From the NCBI GenBank assembly GCA_944390015.1, contig CALXOL010000003.1, positions 62,001 through 126,000 of the forward strand: a stretch of DNA of 64,000 nucleotides, written 5' to 3'. Origin of the DNA: an uncultured Spirochaetaceae bacterium. GTDB lineage: Bacteria; Spirochaetota; Spirochaetia; Sphaerochaetales; Sphaerochaetaceae. Shown here in pieces: positions 26,279 through 34,559 of this stretch. The position numbers were made by a program, and so were the translations under genes. The notes beneath the pieces were generated by a model that made no database searches, had not been told where the DNA came from, and saw only the letters and a program-made list of their open reading frames with translations. The stretch's first letter is position 1. The number at the start of each line of letters is the position of its first letter.

Positions 26279-27673
26279 ATGATTTTATGGAGTAGAAGAA
26301 AAGGAATGAGTGGAACATCTAAATGGTCTAACCAGTATTTCACGGATCGTCAGAATGACTTTGAGTCTTCTGCCAGGAGTTATCCCCGCAAGTTTCCATT
26401 TGCACTGGAAAAAGCCAAGGGATCGTACGTTTGGGATGTAGAGGGAAACCGGTATCTTGATTTCCTGTGTGGAGCGGGAACACTGGCCCTGGGGCACAAT
26501 GATGATGAGGTGAATAAGGCCATGATCAAGCTTCTTAGCGAAGATGCTCCGCTTCATACCTTGGATCTGACCACACCCGTAAAGGATAAATTCGTTGATA
26601 CCGTCATTTCCTTGCTTCCCGAAGGACTTAAGGAGAGGGCTAAAATCCAGTTCTGCTCTCCAAGCGGAACGGATGCAGTGGATGCCGCGATAAAACTTTG
26701 TAAGAGTGCGACAGCAAGGGGCAACGTCATAGCATTCTCCGGAGGCTACCATGGAATGGGACACGGAGCACTTGCACTCACAGGTAACCATAACGCAAAA
26801 AACAAGGTTGCAAACCTCATGAGCGGGGTACAGTTCATGCCCTACCCTTATTCATACCGTTGCCCGTTCGGCCTCGGAGGAGAAGAGGGAACTGATGCCG
26901 CATGCGCATACTTTGAAAGGATGCTTAAGGATCCTGAGAGCGGAGTTACCCGACCTGCGGCCGTGATAATCGAACCTATTCAAGGAGAGGGAGGAGTGAT
27001 TCCAGCCCCGGTAAAGTTTCTTCAGACAGTCAGAAGGGTCACAAAAGAGCTCGGTATTCCTTTAATTGTCGATGAGATTCAGTGCGGCATAGGACGAAGC
27101 GGCAGATTCTTCGCATTTGAATATGCTGATATAGTTCCCGATGTTATCCTGATGTCAAAGGCCGTAGGGGGAAGTCAGCCACTGAGCATCGTCGTATACG
27201 ACAAAGCTCTGGACAAATGGGAAGCCGGAGCACATGCGGGAACATTCAGGGGCAACCAGCTGGCGATGGCAGCAGGAACCGTTCTTCTTGAAAGAGTCGG
27301 TAAGAGCGAGTTTTTAAGTGAAGTCAGAAGGAAAGGCCAGATCATCTTCGAGAGCCTAGAAAAGCTGAAAGATGAGGTAAGCATCATCGCTGATGTCAGG
27401 GGCAAAGGTCTCATGATAGGCATAGAATTCATCGATCCTAATGGAAAGAAGGATATAATGGGACATCCTGAGCCAAGTGGAAAAATTGCCGCTCTGATTC
27501 AGAAAAAGTGCTTTGAGAATCATCTTGTAATGGAGAAAGGCGGCAGGTATGGCTCGGTAATGCGCTGCCTATGTGCATTGAATGTCAGCGATGAGGAGAT
27601 TCACGAGATGCTTACGATCTTCTCACGTGTTACGAAAGAGGTGGATGAAATTGTCAAATTACACGCTCTCTGA
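26279..27673 (+). CDS. dat: Diaminobutyrate-2-oxoglutarate aminotransferase
   Basis: This 464-residue class III PLP aminotransferase should convert aspartate semialdehyde to L-2,4-diaminobutyrate. Dat/EctB-type features are the N-terminal FESSARSYPRKFPFALEKA, CGAGTLALGHN, GGYHGMGHGALALTGN, EPIQGEGGVIPAP, DEIQCGIGRSGRFFAFE and the PLP lysine in LMSKAVGGSQPLS. The downstream decarboxylase gene overlaps its end, which favours the diaminopropane route over ectoine. A second ATG at 26306 (MSGTSKW) is an alternative start. Confidence 0.85.
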   Translation: MILWSRRKGMSGTSKWSNQYFTDRQNDFESSARSYPRKFPFALEKAKGSYVWDVEGNRYLDFLCGAGTLALGHNDDEVNKAMIKLLSEDAPLHTLDLTTPVKDKFVDTVISLLPEGLKERAKIQFCSPSGTDAVDAAIKLCKSATARGNVIAFSGGYHGMGHGALALTGNHNAKNKVANLMSGVQFMPYPYSYRCPFGLGGEEGTDAACAYFERMLKDPESGVTRPAAVIIEPIQGEGGVIPAPVKFLQTVRRVTKELGIPLIVDEIQCGIGRSGRFFAFEYADIVPDVILMSKAVGGSQPLSIVVYDKALDKWEAGAHAGTFRGNQLAMAAGTVLLERVGKSEFLSEVRRKGQIIFESLEKLKDEVSIIADVRGKGLMIGIEFIDPNGKKDIMGHPEPSGKIAALIQKKCFENHLVMEKGGRYGSVMRCLCALNVSDEEIHEMLTIFSRVTKEVDEIVKLHAL

Positions 27674-29078
27674 TTGCCCATCCGATAGAAATCAATACTC
27701 TAAAATCATCGATGAGACAAAGAATGCGATACTATCATCTTTCTCTGATGATACCTCGTTCTCAGGCATTGATCCAAATGAGCTGAGGAAAAAGATCAGA
27801 TCAATCAGCATTCTTGAGGACGAGGGACTCGGATTTGAAAGGACGCTCGCCCTTGTCAAAGAGGAGATCCTGCCTCATATGCTCAGAACATGGAGCAGGA
27901 ACTACATGCCGCATCTTCACTCACCTGCCCTCCTTGAGTCCCTTGCATCCGAGATGATAATCTCAGCCTTCAATGACAGCATGGACAGCTGGGACCAGGG
28001 ACCGGTTGCCACAGAGATTGAAGAGGCCGTCATAAGAGAGCTTCTCGTCCTATATGGCTTTGATCCGGATGGGGGAGACGGGGCTTTCACATCGGGGGGA
28101 AGCCAGTCAAACCTAACGGCGATCATCGCAGCAAGGGACAAGTACATCTCGAGGAAATTCAACTGGGATGTAAAGAAAAAAGGACTTTTCCCTGAATGCT
28201 CAAAACTGAGGCTTTATACCTCTGAGATATCGCACTTCTCCATGGATAAGAGCGCTCATATCCTAGGGCTTGGGTACGATGCTGTACGTCATGTAAAAGT
28301 GAATGATAAGGGTGAGATAGACATCCCCTATTTCTCAAGGCTTTTAAAAGAGGATAGGCAAAAAGGACTTATACCGTTCCTTTCTGTCGCAACAATCGGC
28401 ACGACCGACTTCGGATCGATCGATGATGTCGAGGCGATGAGAAGGCTATGCGATGAGTATTCAATGCACCTGCATCTGGATGCGGCATACGGAAGCGCAC
28501 TCGCACTAAGCGACAGGGAAAGATGGAGAATGGGAAGAATCGAACTTGCCGATTCAATCACAATCGACTTCCATAAGATGTTCCTTCTTCCGATAAGCTG
28601 CTCTGCTATACTCTTTAAGGACAAAAACGACCTAAAGCCGTTTTCACTCCATGCCGACTACCTGAACAGGGAGGAGGACGAGGAGGACGGGTATATCAAC
28701 CTTGTGGGTAAGGGCATACAGACCACAAGGCGTTTTGACGCCCTTAAGGTTTTCTTCTCTTTTAAATCAAGAGGGAAAAAGGAGTATGCCAGTATAATCG
28801 AGAAGGCACTGGATAACGCATCTTATGCCTACACTGTCATAAGCTCGGATGATGCCTTCTTCGCACCTGTTGCTCCGGCTCTCAGTTCTGTAGTCTTCGC
28901 ACTTAAAGGCGGCGATGAGTTGAACAAGAGAGTAAGAAGAGCGCTCTTAAAAGAAGGAATCGTCATAGGACAGACGGTGATGAATGGATCTGTCATGCTT
29001 AAGCTTACGCTTTTAAACCCGAACATCGGGCATGAGGATCTCGATAAACTGATTGAGAAGATTAAAAACTATCGATAA
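27645..29078 (+). CDS. ddc: L-2,4-diaminobutyrate decarboxylase
   Basis: This 477-residue group II PLP decarboxylase shows GGSQSNLTAIIAARD, HFSMDKSAHILGLG, LHLDAAYGSAL and the PLP lysine in SITIDFHKMF. With the overlapping aminotransferase it should make 1,3-diaminopropane from aspartate semialdehyde, as known for dat-ddc pairs. Overlap with dat is 29 bases. The ATG at 27645 is only three bases from its purine-rich site, and a TTG two codons later is better spaced and equally possible. No norspermidine-forming genes are in the window. Confidence 0.85.
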   Translation: MKLSNYTLSDCPSDRNQYSKIIDETKNAILSSFSDDTSFSGIDPNELRKKIRSISILEDEGLGFERTLALVKEEILPHMLRTWSRNYMPHLHSPALLESLASEMIISAFNDSMDSWDQGPVATEIEEAVIRELLVLYGFDPDGGDGAFTSGGSQSNLTAIIAARDKYISRKFNWDVKKKGLFPECSKLRLYTSEISHFSMDKSAHILGLGYDAVRHVKVNDKGEIDIPYFSRLLKEDRQKGLIPFLSVATIGTTDFGSIDDVEAMRRLCDEYSMHLHLDAAYGSALALSDRERWRMGRIELADSITIDFHKMFLLPISCSAILFKDKNDLKPFSLHADYLNREEDEEDGYINLVGKGIQTTRRFDALKVFFSFKSRGKKEYASIIEKALDNASYAYTVISSDDAFFAPVAPALSSVVFALKGGDELNKRVRRALLKEGIVIGQTVMNGSVMLKLTLLNPNIGHEDLDKLIEKIKNYR

Positions 29079-29104
29079 TATGCCCTTAGCCGGGCATATT
29101 TTTT
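29077..29104 (+). terminator. Terminator of the dat-ddc operon
   Basis: A perfect 9-bp stem (AATATGCCC 29077-29085, GGGCATATT 29092-29100) with a 6-base loop is followed by a U-run. Confidence 0.85.
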
Positions 29105-29201
29105 AAATCTAATTATCATTCTTAAATCGCTTATTACAATTCTAAAAGCAATCATACCTACACGCATTTTACATAATAAAAGTTTTTTACATTAAATAGG
29201 T

Positions 29202-29576
29202 ATGAGAATAGATGATTTAGTTAATGCATTCTGGGGGCGTTTCGAACAGAAGCTTTTTGAATACGGATACTCATCCCTGAGAAATTTCTGTGCTCTGAAA
29301 AATATGAACTACCAGGTTATTGCCGCAGCAAGAAGAAGGAAGGAATTCCCCCGACTTGAGGATGTGATTCTGATTTCCGATTATCTTAATGTCGATATCA
29401 ACTATCTCATATATGGAACAAATTACGAAGAGGTAACGGAAACGAGGGAGATTAAGCTCGATATCAGAAAAGCAAACTTAAGAAGATTCAAGAATATTTT
29501 CGACTCCCTTCAGCAGGCAGATCCGATTAGAATAGCAGCAATTGAGATTATTCTAGGAATTTACAATGAGAAATAA
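29202..29576 (+). CDS. XRE-like helix-turn-helix regulator
   Basis: This 124-residue protein has an N-terminal helix-turn-helix domain of the lambda-repressor type (LRNFCALKNMNYQVIAAARR, then LEDVILISDYLNVDINYLIYG). A charged helical C-terminus may dimerise. It is a probable DNA-binding regulator. The upstream region holds two direct copies of TTTTACAT (29167-29174 and 29185-29192), matching the half-site of the operators before the acyl-CoA synthetases. That may be coincidence. Confidence 0.7.
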   Translation: MRIDDLVNAFWGRFEQKLFEYGYSSLRNFCALKNMNYQVIAAARRRKEFPRLEDVILISDYLNVDINYLIYGTNYEEVTETREIKLDIRKANLRRFKNIFDSLQQADPIRIAAIEIILGIYNEK

Positions 29577-29644
29577 GTAAAAGTGGCGATCATACGGGTC
29601 AAAACAGTTCTTTCAGCTCTTGAGAGCTATATAGTTTTTCCTTT

Positions 29645-29678
29645 AGCATAGTCTGGAAACAGGCTATGCTTTGCTTTT
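29645..29678 (+). terminator. Terminator after the XRE regulator
   Basis: A long stem (AGCATAG-T-CTG 29645-29655, CAG-G-CTATGCT 29660-29670) with a GAAA loop is followed by TTGCTTTT. Confidence 0.65.
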
Positions 29679-29686
29679 GAAAGTCA

Positions 29687-29695
29687 TGCTATAAT
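29687..29695 (+). promoter_or_regulatory. Extended -10 promoter, predicted leaderless
   Basis: TGC-TATAAT is a textbook extended -10 element. Its predicted start lies at about 29702-29703, on or next to the ATG of the secreted-protein gene, which lacks a ribosome site. Confidence 0.6.
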
Positions 29696-29702
29696 ACTAT
29701 GC

Positions 29703-30116
29703 ATGAAGAGAATACTCGTTACCCTGATTCTTATAGCACAGCTTTCCCTAGCCTGGTCATACAGTGCTAAAGACATGCAGGGACTCTGGTACATGGCCAC
29801 AAATACTCCGATTGGTATCAACCGCGGTAAAATAGAAGCGATATTCATAGATGAGCATAACTTCTATGGAAGTATAAACATGTTCAATCATGATAATGAG
29901 TTTTCAAACGGATATTTCCTCTCTGATGCATTCGCATTCTCAGGGAAAATCAGATTCCTGCTCTCAAACATCGCATTTGAAGCCATCGGAACGATAAACG
30001 ATGATGGAAACGTAACAGCGACGATTGAAACGAGGATGGGAGAGTTCAAGGCCGTCGCGGCAAGAAGTGAAGAAGAACTTGAGAGTATTCTGCATAAGAA
30101 ACCATTCAAGAAATAG
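29703..30116 (+). CDS. Small exported protein, unknown function
   Basis: This 137-residue protein has a signal peptide (MKRILVTLILIAQLSLAWSY). The mature part is strand-rich (LWYMATNTPIGI, KIEAIFIDEHNFYGSINM, NDDGNVTATIETRMG) and ends in lysines, suggesting a small lipocalin- or beta-barrel-like fold. No family is recognised. The start is fixed by the signal peptide although no ribosome site precedes it. Its stop is two bases from the convergent P-II gene's stop. Confidence 0.65.
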   Translation: MKRILVTLILIAQLSLAWSYSAKDMQGLWYMATNTPIGINRGKIEAIFIDEHNFYGSINMFNHDNEFSNGYFLSDAFAFSGKIRFLLSNIAFEAIGTINDDGNVTATIETRMGEFKAVAARSEEELESILHKKPFKK

Positions 30117-30118
30117 GC

Positions 30119-30712
30119 TCAACCCAGTGTGACGAAATTCCTAACAGGAATCGTAAAGAGTATTCCCATACCCTTCTTTTTAAGGCAGTCCATCTCCTTT
30201 ACAGCATCACAGACCTTATCTGCGACATCGTTTTTAGCAACGATGAGAAGAATCTCCTTCTCTGGAACTATTGATATGCCGAAGAATTTGGCATCCTCCT
30301 CACTGGCTGTACCATGTGCGTTTATTACCGTACCACCGCTTGCACCAGCCTTTCTGGCCTTAGCCATCACATCCTCACTATACCCTTTCTCTACGATTAT
30401 CTCTATAAGCTGCCAATTATTGTCCATCTCACCCTCCTCTCTACTATTTGCATCCATTATGAAAACAATACCATTCCTGCTTTTCTTCTCAATACAGCTA
30501 CTTAGGACGTTATCAAGGACAGGCTCACCAAGGAGGCTGAAAATAACCTCCCTTCTGCTCTCTCCAAGTCCAAGGACGGAAAGGATATTACTGGATGCCG
30601 TTCCACGTGCATAACAGATCGTACCACCTGTAGCACCTGCTGCTCTCATCGTCTTCATGATCCGCTCTCCCTCCCCTTTCTGAAGGACAGCGATTAACAG
30701 ATAATTCCTCAT
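30119..30712 (-). CDS. Tandem P-II-like signalling protein
   Basis: This 197-residue protein contains two P-II-type (GlnB-like) repeats, each with the core motif seen as GATGGTICYARGTAS in the first and GASGGTVINAHGTAS in the second, and an ILLIV-type strand. P-II domains form trimers that sense nucleotides and metabolites; a two-domain chain would change that assembly. It overlaps the double-DUF1538 gene (ATGA), so it probably regulates that membrane protein. Confidence 0.8.
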   Translation of the reverse strand: MRNYLLIAVLQKGEGERIMKTMRAAGATGGTICYARGTASSNILSVLGLGESRREVIFSLLGEPVLDNVLSSCIEKKSRNGIVFIMDANSREEGEMDNNWQLIEIIVEKGYSEDVMAKARKAGASGGTVINAHGTASEEDAKFFGISIVPEKEILLIVAKNDVADKVCDAVKEMDCLKKKGMGILFTIPVRNFVTLG

Positions 30713-32160
30713 TTCTTCAAGCCCTCCTTTTTGTTAAGAGCCCTTTGATATATTATACCAAGAATTTCAATGCATAGTATCGGAGTCATTGCTATCAGGC
30801 CAATCATTCCGAAGCTTGCTGTAGCAATATCCGCACCAAGTCCGGAGGCAGCTCCTATTGCGAACGGCAAAAGGAACGTCGAACTCATTGGACCGGTTGC
30901 AACGCCTCCGCTATCGAAAGCAATTCCGACAAAGAGTGTCGGACTTTTTATCATAAGCAGGATTACTAGTATGTATCCAGGCAGGATGAACGCCCATATG
31001 GAAAGAGAGAATATGATTCTCAACATCGCCAGAAGAAGGGCGCATGCAACACCGATGCACATCGCAGCAAACATTATATTTCGCTTGATATGCCCCTCCG
31101 TAGTCTCCTCGACCTCTTTTGTAAGTACCCAGATTGCAGGCTCAGCAAGAACAACGGATGCCCCAAGAAGCATGGCCGTAATGCATAGCCCTGGCTTAGA
31201 TGCAGCGGAAAGAGCTTCCCCTATCGCCCTTGCCGTCGGCATAAAGAAGCAGTTCACAGAAAAAAGGAAGAGTATTAGGCCGATATATGTATACAATATA
31301 CCTACAAACATCCTGATTGCCTGATAGAGCGGCATCTTCATGACGAAGGCCTGCATCAGGATGCAGATGATGAGCAATGGAAAAAGTGCTACGCTCACCT
31401 CTTTTATAACAAGAAGAAGCCTAGCAATATTTGTAACCTCATCTTCAACAGAAGAGATAGAGGTATTAAGATTGCCACGGAAAACGAAGCCAAGAATCAG
31501 GACAAACAATACAGGGCCTATTGAGGCCAGTCCTGCATAACCGAAAGAGGACTCCTCCCCATCGGCCTTACTTTTGCTTATACCAAGGCCAAGAGCCATG
31601 ATGAATGGCACAGCCATCGGACCTGTAGTCGCTCCACCTGCATCGAAGGCTACGGATACAAAGAACTCATCGACAAAGGACGCTACGGCAAAAAGCAACA
31701 CGACAGAAAGGCAAAGCGTAATCTTTAAAGATAGGTTGAGTATGCTCCTGAGAAATGAAATGGCTACGAAAAGCCCCACCCCTATGCTTATCATCAGGGT
31801 AAGTGTCATCACGCTGATATCTGAATTTATCTCATGAACCTGATTCGCAAGAACCTGTACATCCGGCTCTGCGATTGTAATGATTGCGCCAAGGAAAAAA
31901 CCAGTAATAAGCAGAAGACCTATGCTCTTCTTCTGCGTTACCTTGGCTCCTATCTGGTTACCAACGGGAATAAGTCCTATATCGACACCGAGAAGGAATA
32001 CTGTAAGCCCGATGATTACCAGCGCTACGGAAAAAATGAACTCAACGAATGAGACCCCATCCGTTGAGAACACATTTAAACTTAGGCCTGCGATAGCGGC
32101 GATAAGCGCTATCGGCAGGACGGAGACGGCCGTCTCCTTAAGCTGTTTTAACAGCCCCAT
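30709..32160 (-). CDS. DUF1538 membrane protein with two repeated domains (putative cation antiporter)
   Basis: This 483-residue protein has about twelve helices in two related halves. Each half carries GLTVFLLGVDIGLIPVG- or GLILFLFSVNCFFMPTAR-type and EPDVQVLANQV- or EPAIWVLTKEV-type segments plus the motif FDAGGATTGPMAVPF/FDSGGVATGPMSSTF. DUF1538 proteins studied as two-gene pairs have been described as Na+(K+)/H+ antiporters; here both halves are fused. It lies between the OadG-like and P-II genes, with TAATG and ATGA junctions. Confidence 0.82.
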   Translation of the reverse strand: MGLLKQLKETAVSVLPIALIAAIAGLSLNVFSTDGVSFVEFIFSVALVIIGLTVFLLGVDIGLIPVGNQIGAKVTQKKSIGLLLITGFFLGAIITIAEPDVQVLANQVHEINSDISVMTLTLMISIGVGLFVAISFLRSILNLSLKITLCLSVVLLFAVASFVDEFFVSVAFDAGGATTGPMAVPFIMALGLGISKSKADGEESSFGYAGLASIGPVLFVLILGFVFRGNLNTSISSVEDEVTNIARLLLVIKEVSVALFPLLIICILMQAFVMKMPLYQAIRMFVGILYTYIGLILFLFSVNCFFMPTARAIGEALSAASKPGLCITAMLLGASVVLAEPAIWVLTKEVEETTEGHIKRNIMFAAMCIGVACALLLAMLRIIFSLSIWAFILPGYILVILLMIKSPTLFVGIAFDSGGVATGPMSSTFLLPFAIGAASGLGADIATASFGMIGLIAMTPILCIEILGIIYQRALNKKEGLKK

Positions 32161-32300
32161 TATTTGTCGCTCTTATCCTTCTTATTACCTGTTAGAGCAT
32201 TCAGGACGATAAGAACGATGAAAAGAATTCCAAGACCGAGAGCGAGTAATCCCCAGCTCTTAAGTCCGATTCCGATAACTTCCATTAAAGATGCATCCAT
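32160..32300 (-). CDS. OadG-like small membrane subunit, 46 residues
   Basis: A short reverse-strand frame reads MDASLMEVIGIGLKSWGLLA, then LGLGILFIVLIVLNALTG and a lysine-rich tail. One N-terminal membrane helix with a charged tail, right after OadB, is the pattern of the gamma subunit (OadG) of sodium-pumping decarboxylases, which anchors the complex. It has an excellent ribosome site (AAGGAGG). Its stop overlaps the DUF1538 start. It is shorter than usual OadG and lacks the histidine-rich zinc tail. Confidence 0.7.
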   Translation of the reverse strand: MDASLMEVIGIGLKSWGLLALGLGILFIVLIVLNALTGNKKDKSDK

Positions 32301-32310
32301 CACTTCCTCC

Positions 32311-33411
32311 TTAACCAATCACATAGGGGGTAACGAGGGAGAGCAGCAAGCCACCTGCGAGAACGGATCCAATCTGTCCGGATACGTTTGCACCGAGTGC
32401 GAACGGCAGGAGATGGTTCTGCTTATCAGCCTCAATACCGATTTTCTGAACTACACGGCTACTCATCGGGAATGCTGAGATTCCAGCTCCTCCGATAAGA
32501 GGATTGATCTTATGACCCTTCTTCAAGAAGAGGTTTGCAATCTTTACGAAGAATACACCACAAGCTGTATCGAAAGCGAATGCGACAAGACCGAATCCCA
32601 TGATCATGATTGTCTCAGGCTGCAGGAGTGAACTTGCCTGCATCTGAGGAGCGATTGCGAGTCCTAAAAGCAGTGTGATGAGTGGACTGAGCATGTTCTG
32701 GGCTGCCAGAGAGAGGCTGTCAAGAACGCCGCACTCTCTTAAGAGGTTACCGAACATGAGCATTCCGACAAGTGCTGCACTGTCTGGAGCGATGGTTCCA
32801 CATACGATCGTCGTAATGATCGGGAAGAGGATTCTTGTACTCTTGCTTACGCTCTTAGCACTGTAATGCATCCTGATGCAGCGCTCTTTCTTTGTCGTAC
32901 AGATCTTAAGAACAACAGGCTGAATAATAGGAACAAGTGCCATGTAACAATATGCTACAACAAGAATTGCTGGAACATACTGGCTCATCAGACGCTGGCT
33001 TACAAGGATAGCTGTAGGACCGTCTGCAGCACCGATGATACCAATTGATGCGGCATCATTGATGGAGAATCCAAGAGCGGCTGCCACGATCATGGAGATG
33101 AAGATACCACCCTGACCTGCTGCACCGATGAAGATAAGCCATGGCTTACTGAGAACAGGACCGAAATCGATCATGGCTCCGATACCGATGAAAAGGAGGA
33201 GCGGGAATACCTCTGCAGTCTCAATACCAACATTATATAGCCATCCGAGGATACCGTTATCCAGGGCTATAACCGAACCGGGCAGGTTGACGAGAATCGC
33301 GCCAAAACCCATAGGTAATAGGAGTGTAGGCTCCATCTCTTTCTTAATAGCGAGATAAATGAGCAACAATCCCACACCAATCATAATAATTTGACTAACT
33401 AATCCGTTCAT
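32311..33411 (-). CDS. oadB: Sodium-pumping decarboxylase beta subunit
   Basis: This 366-residue protein matches OadB/GcdB/MmdB. The conserved segments include GIGAMIDFGPVLSKPW, the ion-site region GIIGAADGPTAILVSQ, and the C-terminal NPLIGGAGISAFPMSSRVVQ and GANVSGQIGSVLAGG. It couples decarboxylation of a carboxybiotin-bound substrate to Na+ export. No alpha (carboxyltransferase) gene is in the window, so the substrate (oxaloacetate, methylmalonyl-CoA, glutaconyl-CoA) is open. The ATG at 33411 has no ribosome site; a TATATT ends 7 bases upstream. Confidence 0.9.
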   Translation of the reverse strand: MNGLVSQIIMIGVGLLLIYLAIKKEMEPTLLLPMGFGAILVNLPGSVIALDNGILGWLYNVGIETAEVFPLLLFIGIGAMIDFGPVLSKPWLIFIGAAGQGGIFISMIVAAALGFSINDAASIGIIGAADGPTAILVSQRLMSQYVPAILVVAYCYMALVPIIQPVVLKICTTKKERCIRMHYSAKSVSKSTRILFPIITTIVCGTIAPDSAALVGMLMFGNLLRECGVLDSLSLAAQNMLSPLITLLLGLAIAPQMQASSLLQPETIMIMGFGLVAFAFDTACGVFFVKIANLFLKKGHKINPLIGGAGISAFPMSSRVVQKIGIEADKQNHLLPFALGANVSGQIGSVLAGGLLLSLVTPYVIG

Positions 33412-33575
33412 ACTGACAAATATAAACGAAATACAAAATCTTATAAAGCGTAAAAACGGACAAGTTGCAACATTTAGCACTGAAAAACCGGGTAACAAGC
33501 CTTCTATCCTTGTTCTAAAGACCCATATGTGTTAATTTTCCCTCTTGATGCAGAAAATCATCATTGGAGGATTCA

Positions 33576-34514
33576 ATGGAAAAGAAAAAAGACTGGATTA
33601 GAAGCATGTATGCCATATTCCTATTGGCATGCCTTTCCTGTTTTCTATGGGGAAGCGCGACACCTTCCATAAAAAAAGGTTATGAACTCTTTGGTATTGA
33701 GTCATCAGAGACTCTCGATATCATATTATTCGCAGGGATAAGGTTCTTCCTTGCTGGCATTCTCGTAATACTATTTCAGTCAATAGCACAGAAACGGCTT
33801 ATAACGCCTGAGAAAGGTTCAATTCCTTCAATAATAAAACTTTCTTTCGCTCAGACCATCGTGCAGTATTTCTGCTTTTATATAGGACTTGCGCATACGA
33901 GCGGAGTTGCTGGGACAATCATCTCCGGGGCAAGCGGCTTCTTCTCGATACTGCTCGTCTCCCTCGTATTTAAATATGAGAAGATGACAACGGCGAAAAT
34001 CCTCGGGTGCATACTAGGCCTTGGAGGAATCATCATAATGAACATCTCCCCGGATAAAGAGACCGTATTCTCTTTCACGTTCCTCGGAGAAGGTCTTGTG
34101 CTTCTTTCAACAATCAGCCTCGCCCTCTCAGGAATTATGGTTAAAAACTATTCAAAACGGTTTAATGTCGTGATGCTCTCTGGCTACCAGTTCATCTTCG
34201 GTGGCCTTATAATGATAGTAGTCGCCCTGATTCTTGGAGGCAGGATTACCCTCGTCCAGAATCCGGGAGCTTATATCCTGATGCTCTACATGGCTTTAAT
34301 ATCAGCAGTTGCATACTCTGTTTGGAGTACTTTGCTGAAATACAACGATGTAAGCAAGGTTACTATTTTCAGTTTCATGACACCGCTTTTCGGAGTGTTC
34401 CTTTCTGCAATATTTCTTGGGGAGGTCGATGAGGCGCTTCAGCTTAATAAGCTCATCGCACTTGTTCTCGTATGTCTTGGCATATACATCGTTAACAGGA
34501 AACAGAAAGCCTAG
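33576..34514 (+). CDS. EamA/DMT-family transporter
   Basis: This 312-residue protein has ten predicted helices in two EamA repeats (CFLWGSATPSIKKGYELF, then LGCILGLGGIIIMN and TPLFGVFLSAIFLGE). Such carriers export or import metabolites; the substrate is unknown. The ATG at 33576 has GGAGG six bases upstream. It is divergent from oadB. Confidence 0.85.
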   Translation: MEKKKDWIRSMYAIFLLACLSCFLWGSATPSIKKGYELFGIESSETLDIILFAGIRFFLAGILVILFQSIAQKRLITPEKGSIPSIIKLSFAQTIVQYFCFYIGLAHTSGVAGTIISGASGFFSILLVSLVFKYEKMTTAKILGCILGLGGIIIMNISPDKETVFSFTFLGEGLVLLSTISLALSGIMVKNYSKRFNVVMLSGYQFIFGGLIMIVVALILGGRITLVQNPGAYILMLYMALISAVAYSVWSTLLKYNDVSKVTIFSFMTPLFGVFLSAIFLGEVDEALQLNKLIALVLVCLGIYIVNRKQKA

Positions 34515-34534
34515 TGGAGATAAGAAGAGAAGAG

Positions 34535-34556
34535 AAAAGGGCCAGACGGCCCTTTT
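34535..34556. terminator. Bidirectional terminator
   Basis: A perfect 9-bp stem (AAAAGGGCC 34535-34543, GGCCCTTTT 34548-34556) with a 4-base loop sits between two convergent genes. U-tracts occur on both strands. Confidence 0.85.
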
Positions 34557-34559
34557 TCA

